Of a DNA stretch of 64,000 bases, positions 9,165-18,112 are shown piece after piece. Location of the stretch: NCBI GenBank assembly GCA_023429135.1, contig JAEYWD010000027.1, positions 109,926 to 173,925 on the forward strand, written 5' to 3'. The notes beneath the pieces were generated by a model that ran no database searches, had not been told where the DNA came from, and was given only the letters and a program-made list of their open reading frames with translations. The DNA comes from Bacteroidota bacterium. GTDB lineage: Bacteria; Bacteroidota; Bacteroidia; Bacteroidales; JAAUTT01. Both the position numbers and the translations under genes were made by a program. Within the stretch, counting starts at the first letter, position 1; each line of letters begins with the position of its first letter.

Positions 9165-9995
9165 ATGGAAAGCAATAATAAAACAAAACCTGTATTGGCT
9201 ACACTATTGATAGCCACCACTCTGACCAGCGGATGGTTTCTGATTAAGAACAATTCTCAAAAAATTGAGGCATCTAAAGAAAGATCCGTTTTTGCCGCAG
9301 AAAAAGATCTGTTAAACAAAGAAGTGAACGAACTTGCTTTGGAGAAAAGAAAATTTGCTGATGAAAGTAGCATCCGTAAAGCAAAAATCGACTCCTTAAT
9401 GAATGTTGTCGATATGAGGAATAGCGAAGTGCGCAGCTTACTTGCTGCAAAAGCTGATGTTAACAACCTGAAGAAGAAACTGAAAGAACTGGAACAGGTA
9501 AGAAATGAACTAAATACAGAAATTATTTACCTGCGTCAGAATGAAAAGAAAATGAACCTCACAAATTCTACTCTAGAAGAGGAAATAATGAGGCTGAAAA
9601 CCGAAAATGAGAAGTTAGTCGCTGAATTACTATTGTCGAAAAATCTTTCAACTGACTACATTCTTGTTCGTAATTTAAAAAAGAACCAGAAAATTACAGC
9701 ATTTGCAAGCCGAACCAAAGTAATTAATGTGAGTTTTGACTATCCCTCAAGTTTGGTCAACATGTTGGAAGTTAAGGTTGAAACTCCCGATGGACAAACT
9801 TATACATCATCTGACAGGGAGCTTTTGTCGGTTATTCCGTTGAATGAACCAGCATTAGAGAACACTTCAGAACTTTCCTTAAAAAGGATGGAACTCAACT
9901 TCAAACCCAGGAAAAAGCTTACCAAAGGCATATATAAATTCAATATAACCAACGGTAACGAGGTAGTTAACATCATTTTGGTTCAGTTAAAATAA
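9165..9995 (+). CDS. Membrane-anchored coiled-coil protein of unknown function
   Basis: 276 residues; family not recognised. One hydrophobic segment lies at about 9-27 (ATLLIATTLTSGWFLI), followed by a long heptad-rich charged region (about 40-158, rich in Lys/Glu/Leu) predicted to be a coiled coil. The C-terminal ~110 residues are beta-rich. With no cleavage site after the hydrophobic segment it is probably anchored in the inner membrane, with the coiled coil in the periplasm. The neighbours fit an envelope role: an OmpH/Skp-like protein follows and then an OmpR-type system. The five ATTAGAA boxes upstream suggest control by that system. A strong terminator follows at 10030-10066. Confidence 0.8.
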   Translation: MESNNKTKPVLATLLIATTLTSGWFLIKNNSQKIEASKERSVFAAEKDLLNKEVNELALEKRKFADESSIRKAKIDSLMNVVDMRNSEVRSLLAAKADVNNLKKKLKELEQVRNELNTEIIYLRQNEKKMNLTNSTLEEEIMRLKTENEKLVAELLLSKNLSTDYILVRNLKKNQKITAFASRTKVINVSFDYPSSLVNMLEVKVETPDGQTYTSSDRELLSVIPLNEPALENTSELSLKRMELNFKPRKKLTKGIYKFNITNGNEVVNIILVQLK

Positions 9996-10029
9996 TAACG
10001 TGTTACATTTTTCATTGTTTTGTGGTTTC

Positions 10030-10066
10030 CCCGGGATTCTGACTTAAGTCATTTTCCCGGGTTTTT
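10030..10066 (+). terminator. Rho-independent terminator
   Basis: The stem CCCGGGA (10030-10036) pairs with TCCCGGG (10055-10061), followed by TTTTT. The loop contains a second palindrome, GACTTAAGTC. It ends the coiled-coil gene and insulates the OmpH-like gene. Confidence 0.8.
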
Positions 10067-10098
10067 CCCATTCATTAATTAATTATAAATTTTTTATC

Positions 10099-10611
10099 AT
10101 GCTCAGAAGTTTATTCATAATCACCATATTATCTTTTATCAGTATAAAAGTAAATTCTCAAAATACAATTAAGTTAGCGCACATAAATTCTATGGAGCTT
10201 TTAAGTGCAATGCCCGAAAATGATTCGGCCCGTGTAAAACTTGAAAAAGTGATTAAAGAATTACAGTTTTATCTGGAAGATATGCAGGTTGAATTCAATA
10301 ATAAATATCAGGAATATACAACAAAGAAAAACACCTATACTGCATCTTTAGCCCAGATTAAGGAAACGGAGCTTCAGGATATGAATACCCGAATGCAGCA
10401 GTTTCAGGAATCGGCCCAAGGCGAAATTGAAAATAAACGGACCGAAATATATAAACCTGTTATGGATAAAACCAGAAAGGTTATTGCCGATGTAGCAAAA
10501 GAAAACGGCATTACCTATGTTTTTGATACAAGTAATGGAACATTACTTTACCAGAGCGACAATAGCATAAATCTTATGCCACTGGTAAAAAAGAAATTAG
10601 GACTAAAATAA
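10099..10611 (+). CDS. OmpH/Skp-family periplasmic chaperone-like protein
   Basis: 170 residues. A signal peptide (about 1-20) ends near VNSQ. The mature part starts with KLAHINSMELLSAMPE, typical of Bacteroidota OmpH-like proteins, followed by a long helical region rich in Gln/Glu/Lys (about 45-125) and a C-terminal beta segment with ITYVFDTSNGTLLY. Length and layout match the Skp/OmpH family (PF03938), trimeric periplasmic chaperones for outer-membrane proteins. It is monocistronic by spacing, between the coiled-coil gene and the OmpR-type system, and may belong to an envelope-stress group. Specific client proteins cannot be inferred. Confidence 0.9.
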   Translation: MLRSLFIITILSFISIKVNSQNTIKLAHINSMELLSAMPENDSARVKLEKVIKELQFYLEDMQVEFNNKYQEYTTKKNTYTASLAQIKETELQDMNTRMQQFQESAQGEIENKRTEIYKPVMDKTRKVIADVAKENGITYVFDTSNGTLLYQSDNSINLMPLVKKKLGLK

Positions 10612-10659
10612 ATATATGACAACGATTTAGGTCTCATCCCATGCTATGCACGCGAAAGT

Positions 10660-10695
10660 CTTGTCATCGTGAGTGGAGAAACACGAAATATTTCC
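10660..10695. repeat. Degenerate dispersed repeat (TGTCATxxxGAG type)
   Basis: The segment begins TTGTCATCGTGAGTGGAG and continues into AAACACGAAATATTT. It resembles the dispersed intergenic repeat of many Bacteroidota genomes that starts TGTCATT(G/T)CGAG and ends in GAAATCT or GCAATCT. This match is from memory of the repeat, not from a search. Confidence 0.35.
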
Positions 10696-10765
10696 CCGGA
10701 AAACAGTGAAAATAAATAATGTTTTCTCCTTTGAACTGTTTAATTTAGCTGTAATCATATAATTT

Positions 10766-11461
10766 ATGGAGAATAAAAAGTTGCTGGTTATAGAAGACGA
10801 AAAACGTTTGGCCGAAGTTCTGAAAGCGGGTTTTGAAGAACATGGATACCTGGTAGATACAGCCCTTGATGGTTATATAGGCCGGAATATGATTCGTAAA
10901 AACAAGTACGATCTGGTAATTCTCGATATTAATCTTCCTTTGGTGAATGGATACGAATTGTGCCGGGAAATACGCCTTCAAAACAGCGAAATTCCAATAA
11001 TAATGCTTACAGCTATGGGTGAGCCCGAAAATAAAATTGCAGGCTTTGATGTGGGTACCGATGATTACGTGATTAAGCCTTTTGACTTTCAGGAACTTCT
11101 GGCAAGAGTTAAAGTTTTTCTTCGCAGAAGCGTAATCCATGAAAGCAAAGAAGAAAAGGTGATAAAAATTGATGATCTGGTAATAAATCTCACAAAAAAA
11201 ACAGTTCAACGGGGCGATAATTTAATTGAATTAACTGCCAAGGAATTTGCCCTTCTGCAATACCTCGCCAAAAACAAGGGGATTGTTGTTTCCAGGGTGG
11301 ATATAGCTGAAAAAATCTGGGACGTGAATTTCGATACCGGCACTAATTATATAGATGTTTATATTAATTACCTCCGAAAAAAAATTGATAAAGATTTTAA
11401 AAACAAGCTTATACATACCCGTGTGGGTTTGGGTTATGTATTAAAAGATCCCAGCGAATAA
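10766..11461 (+). CDS. OmpR-family response regulator
   Basis: 231 residues. The receiver (1-120) has acidic residues E10/D11/E12, phosphoacceptor D54 in VILDINLP and the lysine in YVIKPF. A winged-helix Trans_reg_C domain (about 130-230) contains the ELTAKEFALLQYL helix and ends with IHTRVGLGYVL. Its stop is followed after 1 nt by the start of the sensor kinase, so they form one operon. Members of this family bind tandem half-sites with about 10-11 bp spacing. Sites of that kind (ATTAGAA-N4-ATTAGAA) lie upstream at 9056-9104 and downstream at 12943-12960, so this protein is the obvious candidate to bind them. The link is inferred, not shown. Confidence 0.94.
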   Translation: MENKKLLVIEDEKRLAEVLKAGFEEHGYLVDTALDGYIGRNMIRKNKYDLVILDINLPLVNGYELCREIRLQNSEIPIIMLTAMGEPENKIAGFDVGTDDYVIKPFDFQELLARVKVFLRRSVIHESKEEKVIKIDDLVINLTKKTVQRGDNLIELTAKEFALLQYLAKNKGIVVSRVDIAEKIWDVNFDTGTNYIDVYINYLRKKIDKDFKNKLIHTRVGLGYVLKDPSE

Positions 11462-11462
11462 G

Positions 11463-12839
11463 ATGAATATCAGAATAAAGCTTACAATTCAGTTCACAAT
11501 TATTATTGGGGTAATTCTTTTGGTGTTTACTCTTGCTATTTATTATTTCTCATCGTCCTACAGAATCAATGATTACAATGAGAGGCTAAAAAACAGAGCT
11601 TACACAACCGCCCGTTTACTACTTAATGTAAAAGAAGTTGACGAAACTTTACTTCGGATTATTGATAAAAACACCCTTGCCCTAAACCAGGAAAGTATTT
11701 TTATTTTTAATGAAAATGGTAATCTTGTTTACAATACCTCCGAATCGGATTTTAACGATCGGGAAGTACTGGAGAAAGTAAAAGAAGACAAAATTTATGA
11801 GTTTAGTCAAGGCGAAAAGGATGCCGTGGGTTTAAGTTACGAATATGATAAGAAATATTACATAATAATTGCTTCGGCTCATGATATATATGGAATAGCA
11901 AAAATAAGGAACCTAAAAATCATTTTGTTTGTAGGCTATATTTTAAGTCTCCTGATATCAATTCTTGCGGGCTCTGTATTTTCCGGCAGGGCCCTGGCTC
12001 CAATTTCGGCAGTAGTAAATCAGGTAAAAAAAATAACTATTACCAATCTAAACCTTAGGGTTAACGAGGGAAATAAAAAAGATGAAATAGCTCAATTGGC
12101 AATTACATTCAACCAGATGCTTCAGCGGCTGGAAGAAGCATTTATTCTTCAAAGGGAATTTGTATCGAACGCAGCACATGAGCTTCGAACTCCATTTACT
12201 GTAATGCTGGTGGAAATAGATTACAACCTCCTACAGCAGCGACGGATGGAACAATACCAGGAAACTCTGAGAAATCTATCCAAAGAACTGAAAAAATTAA
12301 GTAAATTAACAAACGGGCTTCTGGATCTGGCTAAAATAAATTTCAACGAAAGAAACTTTGAGAATGCTCCTCTTCGAATAGATGAATTATTAGTAGATAC
12401 CTGCAACGAGGTCCAACGTAACAATTTAGATTTCAAACCTGTAATCGATTTCAGCTCGTTTCCCGATGAGGAGGAATATTTATATATAAAAGGCAATGAA
12501 CAGCTATTAAAAACTGCTTTCAAAAACCTGATTGAAAATGCATGTAAGTTCTCCACCGCCAAGGGAGTAAACATTTCACTGACCTTTGAAAAAAAAAGGA
12601 TGGAGATTCATTTCAAAGACCAGGGTATTGGGATATCAAATGAAGATATACCTAACATATTTCGTCCCTTTTATCGTGGTGCCAACACGCATTTTATTGC
12701 TGGTTATGGTCTTGGATTAGCTTTAACTCAGAAAATTATTCACCTGCACAATGGAATTATTACTGTACAATCCGAACTTGGAAAAGGATCCGTCTTTTCC
12801 ATTTCATTCCCGGAGATAGAACTCTATCAAAAAAGCTAA
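11463..12839 (+). CDS. Two-component sensor histidine kinase (HAMP type)
   Basis: 458 residues. A membrane segment at about 8-30 and a short periplasmic domain (about 31-150) are followed by a second membrane segment (about 152-172) and a HAMP linker (about 175-228). The HisKA histidine is in SNAAHELRTP (about residue 239). The HATPase region shows ENACKFS (N-box), DQGIGIS (G1) and GYGLGLAL (G2). All catalytic motifs are intact. It is the cognate kinase of the OmpR-type regulator immediately upstream. The periplasmic domain is short and of unknown ligand; the size fits a PhoR/CusS-like kinase, but no metal-binding motif is evident. Confidence 0.94.
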   Translation: MNIRIKLTIQFTIIIGVILLVFTLAIYYFSSSYRINDYNERLKNRAYTTARLLLNVKEVDETLLRIIDKNTLALNQESIFIFNENGNLVYNTSESDFNDREVLEKVKEDKIYEFSQGEKDAVGLSYEYDKKYYIIIASAHDIYGIAKIRNLKIILFVGYILSLLISILAGSVFSGRALAPISAVVNQVKKITITNLNLRVNEGNKKDEIAQLAITFNQMLQRLEEAFILQREFVSNAAHELRTPFTVMLVEIDYNLLQQRRMEQYQETLRNLSKELKKLSKLTNGLLDLAKINFNERNFENAPLRIDELLVDTCNEVQRNNLDFKPVIDFSSFPDEEEYLYIKGNEQLLKTAFKNLIENACKFSTAKGVNISLTFEKKRMEIHFKDQGIGISNEDIPNIFRPFYRGANTHFIAGYGLGLALTQKIIHLHNGIITVQSELGKGSVFSISFPEIELYQKS

Positions 12840-12942
12840 CCCCCGACAAACTAGCAAATGTCGAGGGTTAAATGCATGGTGAGGTTTTAATCACTTGCAT
12901 ATGCTACAAGTGCTAAAAGTATGACATAAAAATTAAAAAAGA

Positions 12943-12960
12943 ATTAGATCCAGATTAGAA
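12943..12960 (+). promoter_or_regulatory. ATTAGA(T/A) tandem site downstream of the kinase
   Basis: ATTAGAT (12943-12949) and ATTAGAA (12954-12960) are spaced 11 bp, the same ATTAGAA-N4-ATTAGAA layout as upstream of the coiled-coil gene. It sits in the convergent gap after the kinase, where no start codon for a known gene follows. It may drive a small or antisense transcript, or be fortuitous. Confidence 0.4.
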
Positions 12961-13022
12961 CAATATTATAAAACAGCAGGTCAGTGGCAAAACCGGCCCG
13001 TATTGCTTTTACATGATTAATG

Positions 13023-14420
13023 TTATAACGCCTTCCCGGATTGTTTGAAGAAAAAATAAAACGGCACACTGCTGAGAATGAGTAATAAACCGAAAGCTGA
13101 TTTCGCTGGCTCTGTCCAGATAGTATGAACCGTTAGAGCTATTGAAAACAAAAGAAAAAGAACCGGAACAACGGGATAACCCGCAACCTTCTTCTTAATG
13201 GCTCTGGTTCTCTTCAGTTTTATTAATGCAACTGCCAATAATCCATAGAACATAAAGGCGGTAAACACAACCATATCGGAAAGCATATCGAACGATCCTG
13301 AAAGAAGCAGAATACAACTCCAAACCATGCTATAAATTAAAGCAATAACGGGAGTTCGGAAACGAGGATGAACTTTTGCTGCATTGCGAAAGAAATATCC
13401 CTCCTGCGCCATACGGTAATATTTTCTGGGCAAACTGATGATATTACCATTGAGAGCACCGAATGAACATACCAGAATGAGTATCTGCAACACAAGTTTC
13501 CCATAACTGCCGAAAATGACTTCTGCAACAGGCAAAGCGCCAATCTCGTTTTCGCCGATATTTCTGATCTCTTCCAGAGATAAAACATACATATACACGT
13601 AATTTACAGCTATGTAAAGCACGATGGTAAGTAAGATTCCAAAAATTAGTGCCAACGGCAGATTTCGGCGGGGATTTATAATTTCGCCCGAAATATTTGC
13701 CGGGTAAATCCAACCATCGTAAGCCCACAAAGCAGCTAGCATTGCTGTTAAAAAGCCGCTCATAAACGACCAGGATTCAGGCGAACTTACATTGATTATT
13801 GCTTCTGTTTCTGTTTCCGGTTTTGAATATGCCAACCCCAGAACAATCAACATAAGTATTCCAAGAATTTTAGCGGTGGTAATAATATTGTTGATTAAAC
13901 CACTTTCTCGGGCTCCCAGGCAGTTTACAGCAGTTAAAAGGATTATGGTTAAAATTCCAAGAATTTTGATGCCCGAGTTAGCAAAAGGATAAATATAATT
14001 TGCGATGGAAATATGCTCCCATGCTTCCAATGGATTAGGTAAAGGAATGATAGAGTTAACCGTTTGAGCAAATAAGAAGGCAATAGCAGCATTAACGCCA
14101 GTGCCAACAATCATAAAATCGGACCACCCTGAAACAAAAGCGAAAAATTTGCCAAATGCTATTCTGAAATATTCGTATGTTCCACCCGATTCTTCAGTGA
14201 GGTTTGCAAGTCCTCCCACCGTAAGAGCTCCCAGCAGGCTAATTACCCCTGCTGCTGTCCATGCCAGTAATATAGCCATTTCGCCCAGGCCTGTTTTCGC
14301 TATAGGAACTATTTTCATAAAAATACCACTACCAACAACCAGTCCGGCAACCAGCAATGTACTTGTAAAAAGACTCAATTCCCTTTTAAGTGTAATTTCT
14401 TTTTGCGATTTCTTGTCCAT
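13023..14420 (-). CDS. APC-superfamily amino acid permease
   Basis: 465 residues, with about 12 hydrophobic segments. The first helix carries LLVAGLVVGSGIF, the characteristic substrate-binding GSGIF-type motif of APC transporters (SLC7/LAT-like group). The length (450-480) is typical. It should exchange or import amino acids at the inner membrane; the substrate cannot be told from sequence. It stands alone on the minus strand, convergent with the kinase gene downstream and divergent from the TIM-barrel gene. A good -7 box precedes it at 14455-14462. Confidence 0.9.
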   Translation of the reverse strand: MDKKSQKEITLKRELSLFTSTLLVAGLVVGSGIFMKIVPIAKTGLGEMAILLAWTAAGVISLLGALTVGGLANLTEESGGTYEYFRIAFGKFFAFVSGWSDFMIVGTGVNAAIAFLFAQTVNSIIPLPNPLEAWEHISIANYIYPFANSGIKILGILTIILLTAVNCLGARESGLINNIITTAKILGILMLIVLGLAYSKPETETEAIINVSSPESWSFMSGFLTAMLAALWAYDGWIYPANISGEIINPRRNLPLALIFGILLTIVLYIAVNYVYMYVLSLEEIRNIGENEIGALPVAEVIFGSYGKLVLQILILVCSFGALNGNIISLPRKYYRMAQEGYFFRNAAKVHPRFRTPVIALIYSMVWSCILLLSGSFDMLSDMVVFTAFMFYGLLAVALIKLKRTRAIKKKVAGYPVVPVLFLLFSIALTVHTIWTEPAKSAFGLLLILSSVPFYFFFKQSGKAL

Positions 14421-14454
14421 TCTATTATTTTCGGTGGAAGTTTTCGGGCAGTTC

Positions 14455-14462
14455 CAAAGGTA
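14455..14462 (-). promoter_or_regulatory. -7 promoter box of the permease gene
   Basis: The minus strand reads TACCTTTG, an exact TAnnTTTG match, 35 nt before the ATG. No TTG is found about 19 nt upstream, so only the -7 element is supported. Confidence 0.4.
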
Positions 14463-14616
14463 TAAATTCTGCCAAACTTTAGGAATTTCAGGTGCTAAAG
14501 TATCTCTTCCTTTATCAAAAACTCAATTCAATTAAAATCCGTCTTCAGCAATATTGATTTTTATATTATTTTTAGACTTTGAAAGCTTTTTATTAACTAA
14601 CTCAAAAATCAACTTT

Positions 14617-15513
14617 ATGAACAATCTGCATAGTAGAAGAGATTTTTTTAAAATTACGGCAGGAGGAGCTGTTTCTCTGGCTGTATTAGCTGCCTGCAAA
14701 TCCGATAAGAAAAGTTTTGGCGTAGGAATTCAACTTTATACCATTCGCGACGCCATGACTGCCGATCCCAAAGGAAGTCTGAAAAAAGTATCGGACCTGG
14801 GATATAAAAATCTTGAGCTGGCAAATTATGCCGACGGTAAGTTTTATGGTTTTGCTCCCAAAGAATTCAAAAAAATTGTTTCTGATTTGGGTATGAACAT
14901 TCTTAGCAGTCACACCCAGGTTGAAGCTGCCGGAATAACCCTCGACAATGCGAAGAAAATGGCCGACGACCATGCTGAACTTGGCGTGAAGTATTGTGTT
15001 CAGCCTTGGGTAAACGAACCCGACCGCAATATTGAAACTTACAAAAAAATGGTTGGCGACTGGAACGAAGTTGGTAAAATTATGAAAGGTGCAGGTATTC
15101 AGTTTGGATACCACAACCATAATTTCGAATTCCTGAGCATAGATGGAATTGTTCCTTATTACGATATTTTTATGAAAGAAATGGATCCCGACCTGATTAC
15201 TATGGAAATAGACCTTTTCTGGGTAAGCAAAGCCGGACAGGATCCTGTTGAAATGTTTAAGAAATATCCTGGCCGTTTCCAGCTTTTCCATATGAAAGAT
15301 ATGCTTAACAAACAGGAGCCATTCTTCGATGTAAATAAAGATGATGTTTGCTCTGTTGGCGCTGGTGTCATCGATTTCAAAACTATTCTGGCATCGAAAG
15401 ATGTTGCAGGTATGAAATATATGTTTGTGGAAGACGATAACCAGGGCAATGGAAAACCTTTCGAAGGAATTGAAACAAGTATCAACAATCTTACCACCAA
15501 AATTTTGGTTTAG
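14617..15513 (+). CDS. Xylose-isomerase-like TIM-barrel protein with Tat/lipoprotein signal
   Basis: 298 residues from the ATG at 14617. This start was chosen because SRRDFFKI, a twin-arginine motif, follows at once; an earlier ATG at 14554 would add an unlikely leader. The signal ends in LAACKS, a lipobox, so the protein is probably an exported, lipidated periplasmic or surface protein. The body is an AP-endonuclease-2/xylose-isomerase-like barrel (PF01261): GVQLYTIRD near the N-terminus, FGYHNHNFEF and EIDLFWVSKAG with conserved metal-site His/Glu/Asp, and FHMKDM. Proteins of this type act as sugar isomerases or epimerases. The substrate is unknown and no sugar-catabolic operon adjoins. Confidence 0.88.
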   Translation: MNNLHSRRDFFKITAGGAVSLAVLAACKSDKKSFGVGIQLYTIRDAMTADPKGSLKKVSDLGYKNLELANYADGKFYGFAPKEFKKIVSDLGMNILSSHTQVEAAGITLDNAKKMADDHAELGVKYCVQPWVNEPDRNIETYKKMVGDWNEVGKIMKGAGIQFGYHNHNFEFLSIDGIVPYYDIFMKEMDPDLITMEIDLFWVSKAGQDPVEMFKKYPGRFQLFHMKDMLNKQEPFFDVNKDDVCSVGAGVIDFKTILASKDVAGMKYMFVEDDNQGNGKPFEGIETSINNLTTKILV

Positions 15514-15533
15514 CTCTAAAGCAAATTCATATA

Positions 15534-15568
15534 AAAAAGCCGCCCGGGTTTATTTCAGGCGGCTTTTT
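15534..15568. terminator. Bidirectional terminator between convergent genes
   Basis: AAGCCGCC (15537-15544) pairs with GGCGGCTT (15558-15565), flanked by an A-run and a T-run. It serves the TIM-barrel gene (+) and the FtsX-type permease gene (-). Confidence 0.88.
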
Positions 15569-15578
15569 CTTTTCCGAT

Positions 15579-17963
15579 CTATTCGTATTTAAGCGATTCA
15601 ACCGGATTTCGGTTAGCTGCCTTATAGGTTTGATATAGTATAGTCACCATGGTGAATAGAAAAGCTATACCTGCGGCGGCAAAAAAGGGCCAAAGCACAA
15701 GATCGGTTTTATAAGCAAAATTATCGAGCCACCTTTTTATGGCGTAATAAGCCAACGGACAAGCAATAATGTTAGCAATTAAAACCCACCTGGTGAACTG
15801 TCCGGATATCAGTCTGATGATATCAAAATTACTCGCCCCATGTGTTTTTCTTATACCAATTTCCTTGGTTCGCTGCAGCGAAAAGAAGTTAATGAGTCCA
15901 AGCAAACCCAAACATGCTATAAAAATTCCGAAAATTGTAAAATATCCCAGCAGCTTGCCTGTGCGCGTTTCCGTTTTGTATTGATTTTCGTAAGTCTGAT
16001 CCAGAAATTTATAGCTAAAAGGGAAATCAGGGTTATACTTTTTTGTAGTTTTTTCCAGTATATTCAATTGATCCTGTGTATTTCCCGGATTAAACTTTAC
16101 AAAAACCATAGTCACCATTGGACGCAGGAAAATAATCATTGGCGACAAAGGCTTTGAAAGAGGTGCAAAGTTGAAATCCTTAACCACCCCCACAATGGTT
16201 CCTTTTTTCTCGTTAACGGAAATTACACTACCAACCGGATTCTGCATTCCCATCTTTTTAACGGCTGTTTCATTCACAATAAAAGATGATTCCTGGTCGC
16301 CTGGAAATTCAGGTGAAAAGCTTCTTCCTTCAGTAATTTCTATGCCAAATGTTTTCATCATATCGTAATCGCCATAAAGCATGGCAAAACCCTGTTTATT
16401 ATCCGGTGCCTTCCCTTCCCAGGTAATTCCCGATTCCTGGTTCCTGATTTCGATAGGCAAATCCGAAGCCAGGCAAACGCTGTTCACCGCAGGATTATTC
16501 AACAGATCACTTTTATAGGCATCGAAATTTGTATATAAAGCTCCACGACGAAGAAAATAAACAGTTTTCTCCTTATCAATGCCAATCTTTTTATTGATCA
16601 TATAACTCGACTGTAACCACACAAACAAAGTGCAAACAGTAAGAAAAACCACAATGCAAAACTGCAGAATAACCAAACCTTTCCTAAAAGCAACACCTCT
16701 TTTACCCGAAGAAACCGACTCTTTCAAAACCTTTACCGGTTGAAAAGACGAGAGGAAAAACGCAGGATATATTCCTGAAAGAAATCCTGTTAACAAAATA
16801 AAAATTACCAGCGCCAGGTAAAGCAATGGATTGGAGTAATCAATGGTAAGTTCTTTTCCGGTGAATTCGTTAAAGTATGGAAGGGCAAATTCCACCAGGA
16901 TCATGGCCACAATATTGGCAATAAAAACCATCAACACCGACTCGCCCAGGAATTGCCGAATGAGCTGGGCATTACCCGATCCAACAACCTTGCGAATCCC
17001 AACTTCCTTTGAGCGTTTACTGGCTCTGGCAGTCGACAGGTTAATAAAATTGATGCATGCAATTAACAAGATGAAAAAAGCGATAAGGGAGAAAATCTTT
17101 ACATACTTAATATCTCCTGCACTTTTATTCAAAAGATCAAATTCAAGACCGGCCGAATACAAATGGATTCTACCTAAAGGTTGGAGAAAGAGTTCAAATG
17201 TTGAATTCGGATCTTTTCGTATATGAAAATCCCTGATTTTTTTCTCGAATGCGGCAACCTCAACCTGGGGATCGAGCCTTACGTAGGTGTTTAGCATCAG
17301 ATATTCCCAATTGTTGTCAAGGTTTTGTCCAACTTTTTTAAAGAGGGTTAATGGCACTATAAAATCGACCACAAAATGTGAATTCCCCGGTAAATCTTTA
17401 TACACCCCGGAAACTTTCATATCAAACTGGTTATCGAATTTCAGGGTTTTGCCTATAGGGTCTTCTTTCCCGAAATATTTACCGGCCAGAGTTGAACTTA
17501 AAATAATGGAAAACGGTTCTTCAAAGGCTGCTTTGGCAGTTCCACGCAAAAAAAGTGTCTCAAAAACATCGAAAAAAGTGGAATCGGCCAAATAACCATT
17601 TGGTTCGTAAGAGCCTTCCTTGTCCGGTTCTCTTAGTAAAACATCCGAATTGGTAAGTAAGTTGAACGAAACCAGACGAGTAAGCTTCTTTATTTCGGGG
17701 TACTGCTCTGTCAGCGGATGCGCAATACCAGGCGCAGTAAGTCCACCCTTTGATTCAGTTTCCTTTCCTTTAAGATCCGTACAGACTCTGTAGATATTCC
17801 GGTAATCATTAAAGCCGGTATCGAAACTGTTTTCATTTAATACCCATAAGGCAATAAGAATGAAGGTTGCCATTCCTATAGAGAGTCCAAAAATGTTGAT
17901 AAGTGAGAAACTCAGGTTTCTCTTCATGATACGCAAGGTGATATGCAAATAATTCTTAAACAT
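15579..17963 (-). CDS. MacB/FtsX-type ABC transporter permease
   Basis: 794 residues. Two halves, each a MacB-like periplasmic core plus FtsX membrane domain, give helices at about 20-42, 285-305, 335-360, 380-405, 428-450, then 675-695, 725-745 and 757-780. The motifs SKEIGIRKTHG-like and RSKEVGIRKVVG follow the first helix of each FtsX domain. The ATPase subunit is not encoded here. Such permeases in Bacteroidota are mechanotransmission-type exporters for peptides, lipoproteins or drugs. The gene is divergent from the sigma-54 regulator and NtrY-like kinase pair, a frequent association in which that pair controls the transporter. No clear -24/-12 promoter was found in the gap. Confidence 0.92.
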   Translation of the reverse strand: MFKNYLHITLRIMKRNLSFSLINIFGLSIGMATFILIALWVLNENSFDTGFNDYRNIYRVCTDLKGKETESKGGLTAPGIAHPLTEQYPEIKKLTRLVSFNLLTNSDVLLREPDKEGSYEPNGYLADSTFFDVFETLFLRGTAKAAFEEPFSIILSSTLAGKYFGKEDPIGKTLKFDNQFDMKVSGVYKDLPGNSHFVVDFIVPLTLFKKVGQNLDNNWEYLMLNTYVRLDPQVEVAAFEKKIRDFHIRKDPNSTFELFLQPLGRIHLYSAGLEFDLLNKSAGDIKYVKIFSLIAFFILLIACINFINLSTARASKRSKEVGIRKVVGSGNAQLIRQFLGESVLMVFIANIVAMILVEFALPYFNEFTGKELTIDYSNPLLYLALVIFILLTGFLSGIYPAFFLSSFQPVKVLKESVSSGKRGVAFRKGLVILQFCIVVFLTVCTLFVWLQSSYMINKKIGIDKEKTVYFLRRGALYTNFDAYKSDLLNNPAVNSVCLASDLPIEIRNQESGITWEGKAPDNKQGFAMLYGDYDMMKTFGIEITEGRSFSPEFPGDQESSFIVNETAVKKMGMQNPVGSVISVNEKKGTIVGVVKDFNFAPLSKPLSPMIIFLRPMVTMVFVKFNPGNTQDQLNILEKTTKKYNPDFPFSYKFLDQTYENQYKTETRTGKLLGYFTIFGIFIACLGLLGLINFFSLQRTKEIGIRKTHGASNFDIIRLISGQFTRWVLIANIIACPLAYYAIKRWLDNFAYKTDLVLWPFFAAAGIAFLFTMVTILYQTYKAANRNPVESLKYE

Positions 17964-18087
17964 TGCTCATTAATTTTAGTCTTGGTCAAGTTATCCAATT
18001 ATATGCCTTATGCATTAAAATTAAGAAAAACAACCTATTGTGCATATCATATTTCTATTCAAAAATAAAAAACATGTGTAAAATTTA

Positions 18088-18095
18088 TACATTTG
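18088..18095 (+). promoter_or_regulatory. -7 promoter box before the sigma-54 regulator gene
   Basis: TACATTTG is an exact TAnnTTTG match, 17 nt upstream of the ATG at 18113. It lies within the region an earlier start at 17963 would translate, which supports the downstream start. The -33 element is not clear. Confidence 0.45.
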
Positions 18096-18112
18096 CGTAT
18101 AAAAAGGTAACA

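Noticed and set aside
12841..12870. CCCCGACA...TGTCGAGGG hairpin after the OmpR-type kinase as a terminator
   Set aside because: The stem has a bulge and is not followed by a U-run; it may still be structural, but it was not strong enough to list.
17963..18112. Longer start for the sigma-54 regulator
   Set aside because: It would add 50 residues unrelated to receivers and would translate through an exact TAnnTTTG promoter box; it also overlaps the permease start.
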